The notes beneath the pieces were generated by a model. That model was not told the DNA's origin and made no database searches. It was given only the letters and a program-made list of their open reading frames with translations. A stretch of 64,000 bases of DNA, taken from Jeotgalibacillus campisalis. GTDB taxonomy: Bacteria; Bacillota; Bacilli; Bacillales; Jeotgalibacillaceae. Of the stretch, positions 33,783-42,448 are shown in pieces (the first letter of the stretch is position 1; every line of letters begins with the position of its first letter). The translations under genes were made by a program, and so were the position numbers. The stretch covers positions 279,591 to 343,590 of the forward strand of contig NZ_JXRR01000008.1 of assembly GCF_000829515.1 (NCBI RefSeq), given 5' to 3'.

Positions 33783-35240
33783 TTAGTGACCATTATTCGA
33801 TAAACCGCCTATTTTATTCATCAGATCCTTACTCTCGATATTCAAGCCTTTAAAGTGGATCTTGGTATTATTTTGTTTAAACTTCATTTCAATTTTGTCA
33901 ATCGCCCCAGCAGCAGAGTCATCCCACAAATGGGCAGCGGAAAAGTCCAGTTCAACTTCCTCAACATCCTCTGAAAATTTAAATTCCTCGAGAAACTCAG
34001 TGACTGATGCGAAGAAAATCTGACCGCGAATATAATAGATTCGTTTATTGCCATCGTTCACAAGCAAAGACATCACTTTTACTTTAGATATTTTTGCAGC
34101 AAAGAACAATGCGCTTAAAACAACACCTGCTAAAACGCCTTGAGATAAATCATGGGTATACACAACGACTGCTACTGTAACGACCATAACCGCCACATCT
34201 GTTTTGGGTACAATATGCATGGTTTTTAAAGAGGACCAATCAAACGTGCTGATGGAAACCATAATCATGACACCAGCGAGTGCAGCCATAGGAATTTGAA
34301 CCACGACTCCTCCTAAAATGACAATTAAAAACATTAAGAATATCCCTGCGACGAGGGTAGAAAGTCTTCCTCTTCCTCCTGATTTCACGTTAATGATCGA
34401 TTGTCCAATCATTGCACAACCAGCCATCCCTCCAAAAAATCCAGTCACCACATTGGCAATTCCCTGTCCGCGTGTTTCCATATTTTTATCACTATCCGTA
34501 TCTGTAGCATCGTCTACGATGGAAGCAGTTAGAAGTGATTCAAGCAGACCTACAACGGTTAAGGCAACAGCATATGGGAAAATGATCTGCAGTGTTTCAA
34601 ACGTCAGTGGAATATCAGGGATTAAAAACATTGGCAGGGTTTGCGTCAAAGCACCCATGTCTCCAACGGTACGCACCCCGATGTTCATGAAAATAACAAT
34701 TGCCGTGACAACGATTATAGCGACTAAAGTAGAAGGGACTGCCTTAGTCAGAAGTGGCAATAAATAAATTATAGCAAGAGTAAGAGCAACTAATGCATAC
34801 ATAATCCAGGATTCACCAACAAAATGGTCAATCTGAGCCATAAAGATTAAAATGGCCAAAGCATTCACAAATCCAATCATGACGGATCTGGGGATGAATT
34901 TCATATATTTAGCGAGTTTAAATACCCCTGCGAAAATTTGCAGAATACCTGTCAAAACGGTCGCTGCAAATAAATATTGAAGGCCATGGTCCGCAACGAG
35001 TGTAACCATCAAGAGCGCCATAGCCCCAGTTGCAGCTGAGATCATTCCCGGACGACCGCCGACAAATGAAATGACCACGGCAATACAGAAAGACGCATAA
35101 AGCCCTACCATCGGGTCAACCCCTGCAATAATGGAGAAGGCAATCGCTTCTGGAATCAAAGCAAGTGCAACGACGATGCCTGCCAGAACATCTCCCCTTA
35201 TATTTCCAAACCATTCTTCTTTTGTAAAAACGCCTTTCAT
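33783..35240 (-). CDS. SulP-family anion transporter with STAS domain
   Basis: A 485-residue transporter with about 11-13 helices and a C-terminal cytoplasmic STAS domain (about 385-475; [21 protein letters not shown]). [19 protein letters not shown] is the SulP signature near the N-terminus, and [24 protein letters not shown] marks the second repeat. Relatives carry sulfate, bicarbonate or C4 acids (B. subtilis YbaR, cyanobacterial BicA type). AGAGAGGTAG precedes the ATG at 35240; the longer reading to 35294 lacks a site. The SulP-Usp pairing is common in bacilli. Confidence 0.88.
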   Translation of the reverse strand: MKGVFTKEEWFGNIRGDVLAGIVVALALIPEAIAFSIIAGVDPMVGLYASFCIAVVISFVGGRPGMISAATGAMALLMVTLVADHGLQYLFAATVLTGILQIFAGVFKLAKYMKFIPRSVMIGFVNALAILIFMAQIDHFVGESWIMYALVALTLAIIYLLPLLTKAVPSTLVAIIVVTAIVIFMNIGVRTVGDMGALTQTLPMFLIPDIPLTFETLQIIFPYAVALTVVGLLESLLTASIVDDATDTDSDKNMETRGQGIANVVTGFFGGMAGCAMIGQSIINVKSGGRGRLSTLVAGIFLMFLIVILGGVVVQIPMAALAGVMIMVSISTFDWSSLKTMHIVPKTDVAVMVVTVAVVVYTHDLSQGVLAGVVLSALFFAAKISKVKVMSLLVNDGNKRIYYIRGQIFFASVTEFLEEFKFSEDVEEVELDFSAAHLWDDSAAGAIDKIEMKFKQNNTKIHFKGLNIESKDLMNKIGGLSNNGH

Positions 35241-35838
35241 TTTTCTACCTCTCTCTATTTTTATTTGTTGACTTTTGAGTCTCACAAAAGTCATTCCCAG
35301 CTAATGAAGGCAGGGGAACAAGCAGACCTATTCTATATGCATGAAAAATAATCCTTATCCGAAAATGTGAATTTACAGAAATAAGGGTATTGATTATGAT
35401 CCACTTTTAATCAGCGCATCTGAAAACTCATGTCCCAATAACTCTAATTAAAATAATGATTTCATTTAGAAATGCACTATTTTAACTAAGGATTGTTTGA
35501 CTTGGTTAGGCTCAGAATATGGATGTTTGTTAAGGACTCTATTGACTCAAGATACTTTCCGTTTTTCTGGGATAGGAGAAGAAAGCTCCTTCCTCTTATA
35601 AGAGCACTTGATTTAAAACCACTTTTCTCTCTAAGAAAAGTCAACCGTTATGAACGAAATAAGTATAACATGCTGTTAACGAATTTCAAGAGTTGAACAC
35701 AATTTAAATAGAGAGCAAGAAGTTTAACGATCCTCCAATAAAAAATAAAGAGAAACAGCATATTTATAATGGAAAAGAAAGGTTATATAATAGATAATAG
35801 GTATTTAGGATTATTTAATTGGGAGAGATGGTGGTAAG
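35241..35838. other. 598-base intergenic region
   Basis: Between divergent sulP and chemoreceptor genes. A 67-codon frame from a TTG at 35493 lacks a ribosome site and shows no family pattern. Promoters for the two flanking genes must lie here; a box GGTATAATAG-type is not clear. I see no other supported feature. Confidence 0.4.
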
Positions 35839-37380
35839 GTGGTTATTTTTAAAGGGAATAGATTGATGATCCTTTTTGCTTATATGACGGTCGCGTTAGC
35901 TGGTATTGTTTGGTTTCTTCATTCACAATTAGGGTTTGGACAGGCGACGGCCCTGCTTTTGCGCAACGATGTCATGAGCGGCGGGGATCAGCGGGTATAT
36001 ATGTTATTGGCAAGTTTAACTATAGGTTTTTTAGCTGCTGCTACTTTCTATTACATAAAAAGACCGGAAAGCGTGTGGTTTAAACTTTTAATTACACTTA
36101 CGCTCACCCATGGGTCCATGCTGATTATCGCTTCTGGCAATGGGTGGGTAGAGTATCATTTTTCAATCTTTATGGTTATTGCATTGATTGCTTATTTTGG
36201 ATCTATTCTTATGATTGGAATCAGCACGGTGATTTTTGCCGTTCATCACTTGGGCGGGTATTTTCTGTTTCCGGTTCTATTATGCGGGACAGAGAATTAC
36301 TCGTTTCCACTGCTTTTAATTCATGCTGTGTTTTTACTTTTAACGGCGGGAGCAAATAGTGCACTTGTTTACAGCAGACAACAAAATGAAAAGGGATACA
36401 AAGAAGAAAAACAGCAGAATCAGCTGCGTTTCGATGAGATCGTTTATGAATTAAAGCAGTCTTCTCACTTCCTGCAGCAAGTTGCTTCAAGCATCGTAGC
36501 AGGAGCGGAGCAAACAAAAAGTGTCAGTCTTGAAGTAGCGGGTTCTATTACAGACTGGATGAAGGATACGGACCGTCAGTCGATGACCAGTGAGAAAAGC
36601 TTGGCGGAGCTGAATCAATTAACAGATGCAGCTATATTAATGAAGGACCATGCAGATCATTTGTCCGCACAAATGGCTGGGGCAGAACAGTTTGCAGTAA
36701 ATGGGCAGTCAGCAATAGAGCAGACGTCAGAACAACTGAAAAAAGTATCCTCCATTTCTTTGAAAATTAAGGAAGAAATGAATCAGTTCCGTCAGCAAAT
36801 GAGAGACATTGATGCGTTTGCCAGTTCGATCCGTCAAATTGCCAATCAGACAAATTTATTAGCGCTTAATGCTTCCATTGAAGCCGCTCGAGCAGGAGAA
36901 GCGGGAAAAGGTTTCGCTGTGGTGGCAGAAGAAGTGCGGAGGCTTGCCAGTCAATCTGAATCTGCAACGAAACAGATTACGGGAATGATCAAACAAATTG
37001 ACTTGAAGAATGTGCAGATGGGCGCGTTAATTGATGAGGAATTAACAGAAGTTCAGGAAAGTGAAAACCAGATGAAAGCGACGTCCTGTACCTTCTCACA
37101 GATTCACCAGTCGATTGTAGCGGTGGATAAAAAGGTCAGTGAGCTGGCTGTCATTACACAGACACTTCACGCACAGGAAAAAATGATGAGAGAAACACTC
37201 CAATTATCAAAGCGTTATACTTCTGGAGGGGCAGCTTATGCTAAAGGGATTTCTGCCACATCAGAGGAACAGCTTGCTGCAGCAGAAGAGTTCACTTCTA
37301 TGTCAGAACATCTTGAAGAACTGACGAAAAGCCTTGGGGCGCTTACAGAGAAAATTCAATCGTTTGAATATGTGAAGTAA
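35839..37380 (+). CDS. Methyl-accepting chemotaxis protein with integral-membrane sensor
   Basis: A 513-residue receptor. The first 180 residues form about six helices with almost no extracytoplasmic domain (no Cache or four-helix sensor). The rest is cytoplasmic: coiled-coil and the conserved hairpin tip [38 protein letters not shown] (given here only as its two ends, about residues 330-370). It should signal through CheA/CheW. The membrane-embedded sensor could detect redox, pH, lipid or membrane-potential changes. The start is GTG 35839 or ATG 35866; neither site is strong. Confidence 0.85.
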   Translation: MVIFKGNRLMILFAYMTVALAGIVWFLHSQLGFGQATALLLRNDVMSGGDQRVYMLLASLTIGFLAAATFYYIKRPESVWFKLLITLTLTHGSMLIIASGNGWVEYHFSIFMVIALIAYFGSILMIGISTVIFAVHHLGGYFLFPVLLCGTENYSFPLLLIHAVFLLLTAGANSALVYSRQQNEKGYKEEKQQNQLRFDEIVYELKQSSHFLQQVASSIVAGAEQTKSVSLEVAGSITDWMKDTDRQSMTSEKSLAELNQLTDAAILMKDHADHLSAQMAGAEQFAVNGQSAIEQTSEQLKKVSSISLKIKEEMNQFRQQMRDIDAFASSIRQIANQTNLLALNASIEAARAGEAGKGFAVVAEEVRRLASQSESATKQITGMIKQIDLKNVQMGALIDEELTEVQESENQMKATSCTFSQIHQSIVAVDKKVSELAVITQTLHAQEKMMRETLQLSKRYTSGGAAYAKGISATSEEQLAAAEEFTSMSEHLEELTKSLGALTEKIQSFEYVK

Positions 37381-37635
37381 ACTGAAGCATTTCTACTGTC
37401 GTATAAATTAATACTAATATGATTCAAAAGATGGAATCCTCCAAATCTTATAAGAGGTTCATAAGTTGTGAGAATACCGGAAGAAGACGGTCATTTTGAA
37501 CTACCTTATGAAATCGGGTCCAATTTCTTATTTTATCCAATTTTACAACATGCCGGTTGCCTGTCTATCATTTCCACCAGTACAATATAGGAAAATAGTA
37601 GAAATTGTGCGGCAGTCATTAAGGAGGTTTTTAAA

Positions 37636-38073
37636 ATGGATTTGGCGGGAGAGTTAAATAATTTAACGAGCAGTATAACGTCTCAGCGCTCGAATATTGC
37701 AGCAGATATTCAACGGCTCGAAACGGCGTTAAGCGATATTAAACGGGAGCAGGAGACAGGGTTTCAAGAAAAGAAAACCCTTACTGAACCTGAACTTGGA
37801 GCTTCATGGAAAGGTACTCGTGCTGATTCATTTGATGAAGATCGTGAAGCGGCTAGTGAAAAAATGGATCAAATCCTTCATTATGATTTTTCCATGTATA
37901 TAAGCTCGATTGAATCTAAAATCAGTACACTGCAAAATCAAATTGCTGCCTTGACCGCTTTGGATATCGTTTCAAATGAAGCGGAAGATCTCATCAGAAA
38001 AGGGGAAGATGCAATTGACAGCGCAATCAGTAAACTGGGTGAGATCAGGAAGGGGCTAGCATCATGGTTGTAA
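37636..38073 (+). CDS. DUF5082 (YwqH-like) protein, type VII secretion associated
   Basis: A 145-residue helical protein with a long N-terminal coiled-coil, a W-x-G turn (GASWKGTRADSF, about residue 55) and a second coiled-coil. This is DUF5082, represented by B. subtilis YwqH. Such proteins act as partners for LXG-domain toxins in type VII secretion. AAGGAGG precedes the ATG. It overlaps the next gene by 10 bases. No LXG toxin gene follows. Confidence 0.8.
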   Translation: MDLAGELNNLTSSITSQRSNIAADIQRLETALSDIKREQETGFQEKKTLTEPELGASWKGTRADSFDEDREAASEKMDQILHYDFSMYISSIESKISTLQNQIAALTALDIVSNEAEDLIRKGEDAIDSAISKLGEIRKGLASWL

Positions 38074-38330
38074 TTAAATTGCATCATCATACTGTAATCC
38101 AGGCGCTGCTTGATGTGGAGCGGGCATTGGCTGACGTGACATTGACTGCACCACCTGTTTCCTCACTGGGGGACAATCAGCTTGCTTTTACTCACAAATG
38201 GGAAGAACGTGAACAGGGGATTCAGGAGCTTTTAGAAGCCTATCAGCAAATTGTGCAAAAAACGATAGAAGATACAAAAGCAAATGTAGATCTTTTAAAA
38301 CAGCAGGATGAATCGATTGTTCGAAATTAA
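38064..38330 (+). CDS. DUF5344 (YwqI-like) protein, type VII secretion associated
   Basis: An 88-residue helical protein (LDVERALADVTLTAPPVSSL ... LEAYQQIVQKTIEDTKANV) matching DUF5344, represented by B. subtilis YwqI. In the ywqHIJK operon the next gene encodes the LXG nuclease/deaminase toxin and its immunity protein. Here there is instead a hairpin repeat and then cotJA, so the effector is absent. Start ATG 38064 overlaps the upstream gene; AGGAAGGGG lies upstream. Confidence 0.8.
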   Translation: MVVIKLHHHTVIQALLDVERALADVTLTAPPVSSLGDNQLAFTHKWEEREQGIQELLEAYQQIVQKTIEDTKANVDLLKQQDESIVRN

Positions 38331-38469
38331 AGAAATGAAGGCGGGAAATACCGTCAAATCGAAGTTGTGATCCAGCAGAGATTCTATAAGCATAGTAATA
38401 GTGAATTAGCCGCCGCTTTGAACTGATTTCTATCAGTGCAAAGTGGTTTTTATATGGAGAAAATATGAC

Positions 38470-38520
38470 AGGGAGGTAAAACAGTAAAGGGGCCAGACCC
38501 CTTTACTGCATTACCTCCCT
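38470..38520. repeat. GGGGCCAG-type hairpin repeat, copy 3
   Basis: A near-perfect long hairpin: outer AGGGAGGTAA/TTACCTCCCT (10 bp), inner CAGTAAAGGGG/CCCCTTTACTG (11 bp) and a CCAGA loop. The core and GCATTACCT end match copy 1 at 24869-24921. Located between the ywqI-like gene and cotJA. Confidence 0.75.
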
Positions 38521-38600
38521 AATCCGCCTGCATTTTTATGACTATTTTATTTTGGTGTGAATATACTCGGAGGGTAAGGTGCTATGTGGGAGGTGAAAAA

Positions 38601-38822
38601 ATGACGCACGGACATGTTCCGTTTAGAAGGTCTTATAAACCGTTTCGAGGTCCTTTTGATCCGTGTCCCCCTATTGGAGTCAAGTATTATGTAACGCCTC
38701 CGAACTTATTTATTGGTTTTCAGCCTCCGAATTTTAAGCAATTCTCAGCGATCGAAGCGCTTAGAAAGGGCACACTTTGGGTTCCATTTTATGATTATTA
38801 TGAGAATCCATATAAAAAATAA
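38601..38822 (+). CDS. cotJA: Spore coat-associated protein CotJA
   Basis: A 73-residue proline- and aromatic-rich protein. PCPPIGVKYYVTPPNLFIGF and the C-terminal TLWVPFYDYYENPYKK are the CotJA signature. GGGAGGTG seven bases before the ATG at 38601 selects this start. First gene of cotJABC, with 15 bases to cotJB. In B. subtilis the operon is sigma-E-dependent; a promoter is expected at 38540-38580 (AATATACT at 38571), but the match is loose. Confidence 0.9.
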   Translation: MTHGHVPFRRSYKPFRGPFDPCPPIGVKYYVTPPNLFIGFQPPNFKQFSAIEALRKGTLWVPFYDYYENPYKK

Positions 38823-38837
38823 AGGAGGTTGACTCTT

Positions 38838-39101
38838 ATGGCGCAGCCTCTAAGCCCGGACTATTACAAGCAGCTGGAGGAAATTCAGGCAGTTGATTTT
38901 GTCATTTTTGAGCTGGTTCTATACCTTGATACACATCCGAATGATTCTCAAGCCATCGAGCAATACAATCATTATGCTGCCCACAGTTTGAAATTAAAAA
39001 TTGAATTTGAAGCAAAACATGGCCCTTTACGATTTGGGATGCCAATGAGGAATGATCAGAGATGGGAATGGAGTGAAGCTCCCTGGCCTTGGCAAGTATA
39101 A
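38838..39101 (+). CDS. cotJB: Spore coat protein CotJB
   Basis: An 87-residue helical protein with the CotJB pattern (YYKQLEEIQAVDFVIFELVL YLDTHPNDSQA as two stretches, then C-terminal WEWSEAPWPWQ). AAAGGAGG lies ten bases before the ATG at 38838. It is needed with CotJA and CotJC for their assembly in the coat. Confidence 0.9.
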   Translation: MAQPLSPDYYKQLEEIQAVDFVIFELVLYLDTHPNDSQAIEQYNHYAAHSLKLKIEFEAKHGPLRFGMPMRNDQRWEWSEAPWPWQV

Positions 39102-39118
39102 AAAGATGAGGTGCTCAT

Positions 39119-39688
39119 ATGTGGACGTATGAAAAAAAATTAATGTATCCCGTGAGAGTCAGTACATGTAACCCGACACTTGCAAAGTATCTAATGGAAC
39201 AATACGGCGGGGCGGATGGGGAGCTGGCAGCTGCTTTGCGTTATTTAAATCAGCGGTACACAATTCCTGAAAAAGTAATAGGGCTGTTAACAGACATTGG
39301 AACAGAAGAATTTGCTCATTTGGAAATGATTGCCACAATGATCTATAAACTGACTAAAGACGCCACGCCGCAGCAGTTAAAAGAAGCGGGCCTTGCTGAA
39401 CATTACGTCAGTCACGACAGCGCATTATTTTATAACAATGCTGCTGGAGTTCCATTTACTGCTTCATATATACAGGCCAAAGGGGATCCCATTGCGGATT
39501 TGTATGAGGATATCGCAGCGGAAGAGAAGGCAAGGGCGACCTATCAATGGATTATCGATCAATCAGATGATCCAGATTTAAATGATGGATTACGCTTTTT
39601 GCGGGAAAGGGAAATTGTCCATTCCCAGCGTTTTAGAGAAGCGGTTGTGATGATTTCAGAAGACAAAAATCAGAAAAAAATCTTTTAA
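39119..39688 (+). CDS. cotJC: Manganese-catalase-like spore coat protein CotJC
   Basis: A 189-residue ferritin-like protein of the manganese catalase family. TDIGTEEFAHLEMIATMI provides the E...E-x-x-H metal ligands and DIAAEEKARATYQWI and REREIVHSQRF the second set. It starts MWTYEKKLMYPVRV, the CotJC N-terminus. GAGGTG precedes the ATG. It closes the operon; a hairpin follows 10 bases later. Confidence 0.92.
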   Translation: MWTYEKKLMYPVRVSTCNPTLAKYLMEQYGGADGELAAALRYLNQRYTIPEKVIGLLTDIGTEEFAHLEMIATMIYKLTKDATPQQLKEAGLAEHYVSHDSALFYNNAAGVPFTASYIQAKGDPIADLYEDIAAEEKARATYQWIIDQSDDPDLNDGLRFLREREIVHSQRFREAVVMISEDKNQKKIF

Positions 39689-39697
39689 TACTACGAA

Positions 39698-39735
39698 AAG
39701 TGCAGGTCCTTGATGAAAACCCAGGACCAGCACTT
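39698..39735. terminator. Hairpin after cotJABC
   Basis: AAGTGCAGGTCCT / AGGACCAGCACTT stem without a clear T-run; likely terminator for cotJABC and possibly for the convergent crcB genes. Confidence 0.6.
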
Positions 39736-39777
39736 AATTCAAATGACCCCATAAATGAAATGGTGAAAAATGGTTTT

Positions 39778-40164
39778 CTAGCGTCCCACACTTCCGATCC
39801 ATAGCCCGGATATAAACAGCAGGAGGCTTCCCGCAATAGTAATGGTTATGTAAAGCAGCGCTTTTTTGTAAGCAAGCTCCCGGAATAATTGCACGGTTTC
39901 AATACTGAACGTAGAGAAGGTTGTAAACGCCCCGAAAAAACCGACGCCGATCACCAGATAAATGGAATCCTGCATGGCATTAACTGGAATGGCACCATAG
40001 ATTATCCCTAAAAAAAGTCCAAGTCCAAATGAGCCCATTACGTTCACACTAAGCATAGCGACTGGAATGATGGGGGCGGGGAATCTTTTTTGCATCATTA
40101 GCCCTATTAAATAGCGGCTGACAGCACCGAGTGCTCCTCCTATACTCACAAGCAATAAATTCAT
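39778..40164 (-). CDS. crcB2: Fluoride exporter CrcB (Fluc), copy 2
   Basis: A 128-residue four-helix Fluc subunit. GGALGAVSRYLIG at the N-terminus, VNVMGSFGLGLFLG (the Asn-x-x-Gly-Ser pore motif) and FGAFTTFSTFSIETV (Phe-box and central sodium site) are present. AAGGAGGG precedes the ATG at 40164, which overlaps the end of the first crcB by four bases. The pair would form an antiparallel heterodimer that exports fluoride. Confidence 0.9.
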   Translation of the reverse strand: MNLLLVSIGGALGAVSRYLIGLMMQKRFPAPIIPVAMLSVNVMGSFGLGLFLGIIYGAIPVNAMQDSIYLVIGVGFFGAFTTFSTFSIETVQLFRELAYKKALLYITITIAGSLLLFISGLWIGSVGR

Positions 40165-40559
40165 GATGGCTGCCCTCCTTCTTTCCTTCCCCATTTTTCG
40201 CCTAAAAGTATGCCGGCAAAGGCGAGAGCAATACCTCCAAATAGTGAAATGGCTACATAAAGAACTGAAGGTGCCATAGAGTGGGCGGGGGAGAGAAACA
40301 GGGTATCTGAGGCGAGAGTGGACATTGTGGTAAATCCTCCGCAAAATCCTGTGCCAAGACCAAGCTTCACCCATTCTTTCGTTTGTCTGTGGACCAGGAA
40401 CCCAGTAACTAAACCAAGCAGGAGACTTCCTGAAAGATTTTCAAGAACTGTGCCAATGGTCGAACTATGCCAAAATGTAAGTGTTTGTGTATTTAGAAAG
40501 TAGCGGCAAAGGGTCCCAAGCGCCCCGCCTGCTGCTACAGCCAATATATTTTTGAACAT
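40161..40559 (-). CDS. crcB1: Fluoride exporter CrcB (Fluc), copy 1
   Basis: A 132-residue Fluc subunit: GGALGTLCRYFLN, ENLSGSLLLGLVTG and CGGFTTMSTLASD. It differs from copy 2 in the pore motif (ENLSGS) and in its basic C-terminus. Relevant start is ATG 40559 with GGACG-type purines upstream. It leads the two-gene operon. I looked for a fluoride riboswitch in 40560-40740 and did not find one. Confidence 0.88.
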   Translation of the reverse strand: MFKNILAVAAGGALGTLCRYFLNTQTLTFWHSSTIGTVLENLSGSLLLGLVTGFLVHRQTKEWVKLGLGTGFCGGFTTMSTLASDTLFLSPAHSMAPSVLYVAISLFGGIALAFAGILLGEKWGRKEGGQPS

Positions 40560-40721
40560 CCTGTCTTCACGTCCTTCAAAAATCCGCTTTGAAAAACAGT
40601 TTATCACAAGTGAGGAAAACCCATCGATTCCTTAATTTGAACGACCCCAACGTATTGGCAAAAAACGGGAGAAGTTGGGGGGTTCTCGCCATTTTTAAAT
40701 AAATATAAATATAAACGGCCT

Positions 40722-40757
40722 AAAAAAAACCACGCTTTAATTAAAGCGCGGTTTTTG
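40722..40757 (-). terminator. Terminator after the old yellow enzyme gene
   Basis: AAAACCACGCTTTAATTAAAGCGCGGTTTT hairpin (given as arms CCACGCTTTAA and TTAAAGCGCGG) with an A-run on the left, a T-run on the minus strand. Confidence 0.8.
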
Positions 40758-40761
40758 TGGT

Positions 40762-41889
40762 TTATTCTTCTGTTTTTGCGTGTTCACGAACGGGGAACCA
40801 GCCCGGTGTATTGATAATCGCCTGCCATAGGGGCTCAGGAACGACAAGTTCTTCTCTGTCATTAACTGACAAGTCTGTTCTGATTTCATCTGCTTTGTTG
40901 TTCGCTGCTTTTTCCACCCATTTTGGTTCCATAATGAGTTCGCGTCCGAGAGAGATTAATGGAATGCCGCCTGCCATGGCTTTTTCCACGTCTTCTGGTG
41001 TGTGAAGAGAACCAACACCAATAACAGGGATTTTTTCTCCAACCCGGTCTTGAATTAATTGAACCCGGGAAGCTTTATCTTCAGGGTTTCGCATTGAACC
41101 TGCGTTAAAGTCCTGAACTGAAACATGGAGGTAATCCAGATTCTCCTCGACAAGACGGTCGACAAATGTAAGAGTGTCCTCCATTGTAATGCCCGGTTCT
41201 TCCATTTCTTCAGGTGAAATACGATAGCCAACAATAAAGGAAGAATCTTCTTTTGCTGTTTTTAGTACTTCATCCACAACAGCCAGCGGGAAGGCCATTC
41301 TTTTTTCCAGCGTTCCGCCCCATTGATCGTCTCTGCGATTCGAATGAGGGGAGAAAAACTGCTGCAATAAATAGGTGTTTGCGCCATGAATTTCAACTCC
41401 GTCAAAGCCCGCTTCCATTGCCCGGCGTGTTGCTTCGCCGAATGCTTTGATAATCGATTCTATTTCTTTTGGTTCCAGCTCGCGCGGCGTCATTGCTCCT
41501 TCACGCAATGGTGCGACTGCACTTGCGCTTACAGTTTGGTTGTCAGGCAGCAGTTCCGGTGGAGCCATACGTCCGCCGTGAAAAATTTGCAGAATCGCTT
41601 TTGCGCCTTTATTTTGAATGGCTTTTGCAAGAGTAGACAGACTATCGATTAATTCATCACGGTCCACACCAATTTCACCAGGGAATCCTTTGCCATCTGC
41701 TGTAACATTCGCACAGGCAGTGATCACGGTTCCGACACCTTCAGATCTTTCTTCGTAATAAGCGAGTTCTTCTTGAGATACTTCACCATTTTCTTTTGAA
41801 GCAAAATTTGTCATAGGTGCGAGCATCACTCTGTTTTTCAGCGTAACGCCATTTGAAAATGTATAAGGTTGTAAATACGGTGCTGTCAT
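40762..41889 (-). CDS. NADH-dependent flavin oxidoreductase (old yellow enzyme family)
   Basis: A 375-residue FMN-binding TIM-barrel reductase. RVMLAPMTNFASKENG opens the FMN site, HGGRMAP and VEIHGANTYLLQQFFSP hold the substrate-binding His and Asn, and PVIGVGSLHTPEDVEKAM with LGRELIMEP forms the phosphate site. Bacillus relatives (YqiG/NemA-like) reduce activated alkenes and quinones. AAGGAGG precedes the ATG. The gene is monocistronic. Confidence 0.92.
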   Translation of the reverse strand: MTAPYLQPYTFSNGVTLKNRVMLAPMTNFASKENGEVSQEELAYYEERSEGVGTVITACANVTADGKGFPGEIGVDRDELIDSLSTLAKAIQNKGAKAILQIFHGGRMAPPELLPDNQTVSASAVAPLREGAMTPRELEPKEIESIIKAFGEATRRAMEAGFDGVEIHGANTYLLQQFFSPHSNRRDDQWGGTLEKRMAFPLAVVDEVLKTAKEDSSFIVGYRISPEEMEEPGITMEDTLTFVDRLVEENLDYLHVSVQDFNAGSMRNPEDKASRVQLIQDRVGEKIPVIGVGSLHTPEDVEKAMAGGIPLISLGRELIMEPKWVEKAANNKADEIRTDLSVNDREELVVPEPLWQAIINTPGWFPVREHAKTEE

Positions 41890-42100
41890 GATTTGTAGCC
41901 TCCTTAAATAATCAATCAGTTTCTAGTACATGATGTAGTATACGCTGATTTAATTAGTTACAAAAGGAAACTGCTTAAGGAATGTTTTTTGTTAGTCAGA
42001 AGGCATACTGGGCACTCTCAGCCAGATCTCCCATTTTCAACCTTCGTTAATATGGTAAACTGTTTTTAACAATAGAATTGTTTCTCAAGGGTGGTCGGCA

Positions 42101-42128
42101 CATCCCGCTGAAAAGGGGGTGATGCTGT
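42101..42128 (+). promoter_or_regulatory. Shine-Dalgarno-sequestering hairpin of toxin mRNA (candidate)
   Basis: CATCCC (42101-42106) can pair with GGGGTG (42116-42121), which is the ribosome site of the toxin ORF; loop of nine bases. Such sequestration is usual for type I toxin mRNAs. Confidence 0.45.
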
Positions 42129-42212
42129 TTGACAACGTTCGAAGGAATTATGATGATGATTGCGTTTTCGGGTCTCGTCGTTTCGATTTTGTCATTTAAC
42201 AAAAAAGAATAA
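42129..42212 (+). CDS. Holin-like type I toxin peptide (TxpA/BsrE-like, Hol_Tox family)
   Basis: A 27-residue peptide with TTG start: TTFEGIMMMIAFSGLVVSIL followed by SFNKKE. The pattern T-x-(Y/F)-E-x-(I/L)-M-x-M-I-x-F then a hydrophobic helix and charged end is the putative holin-like toxin family. GGGGGTGATG gives a strong site seven bases before the start. It forms one membrane helix and, in excess, would disrupt the membrane. Its 3' end is overlapped by a candidate antisense RNA (42200-42323). It is below the length cut used by ordinary gene callers. Confidence 0.7.
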   Translation: MTTFEGIMMMIAFSGLVVSILSFNKKE

Positions 42213-42323
42213 TCCACCCTTGAGTTTGGCGGCTCAGGTGGATTATTCGTTGTCTGCTTTATGCTGTCACCCTTAGAGGGCATTCTATTGCCGGCGTTTG
42301 GTGTGTTGAGCACCAAGCGTCTT
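42200..42323 (-). ncRNA. Candidate antisense RNA antitoxin
   Basis: On the minus strand a promoter-like TTAACC-16-TATACT (plus-strand 42352-42357 and 42330-42335) would start transcription near 42323. Transcription would end at a hairpin with arms GGTGGATTATT and AATAATCCACC (42248 down to 42207) followed by six T on the minus strand, an intrinsic terminator. The RNA of about 125 bases would be complementary to the 3' end of the toxin mRNA. Confidence 0.5.
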
Positions 42324-42326
42324 TTC
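42290..42326 (+). terminator. Possible terminator of toxin mRNA
   Basis: TTGGTG (42298-42303) pairs with CACCAA (42311-42316), followed by CTTTT; the hairpin lies beyond the antisense region, so both transcripts would overlap for about 120 bases. Confidence 0.45.
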
Positions 42327-42329
42327 TGT

Positions 42330-42357
42330 AGTATATCATATTTTGTATACGGGTTAA
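42330..42357 (-). promoter_or_regulatory. Candidate promoter of antisense RNA
   Basis: On the minus strand: -35 TTAACC (4 of 6 matches), 16-base spacer and -10 TATACT (5 of 6 matches). Confidence 0.4.
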
Positions 42358-42448
42358 ATATGACAGCCTTCAGGCAGGTTCATATGTTTAGAATGAGCGA
42401 AGTAGAGGGAAAATAAGGATATATCCACTTTATGAACAGGAGGCAGCC

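Noticed and set aside
35493..35696. 67-codon frame from TTG in the sulP-chemoreceptor gap
   Set aside because: No ribosome site, no family pattern, and a rare start codon; kept only as a note in the gap entry.
40560..40740. Possible fluoride riboswitch upstream of the crcB pair
   Set aside because: The GGCGA start and a CCCCAAC/GTTGGGG inverted repeat are present, but the order of the conserved crcB-RNA segments could not be matched.
42047..42316. 89-codon minus-strand frame over the toxin locus
   Set aside because: It reads through the hairpins of the toxin/antisense region and has no ribosome site; an antisense RNA explains the strand better than a protein.
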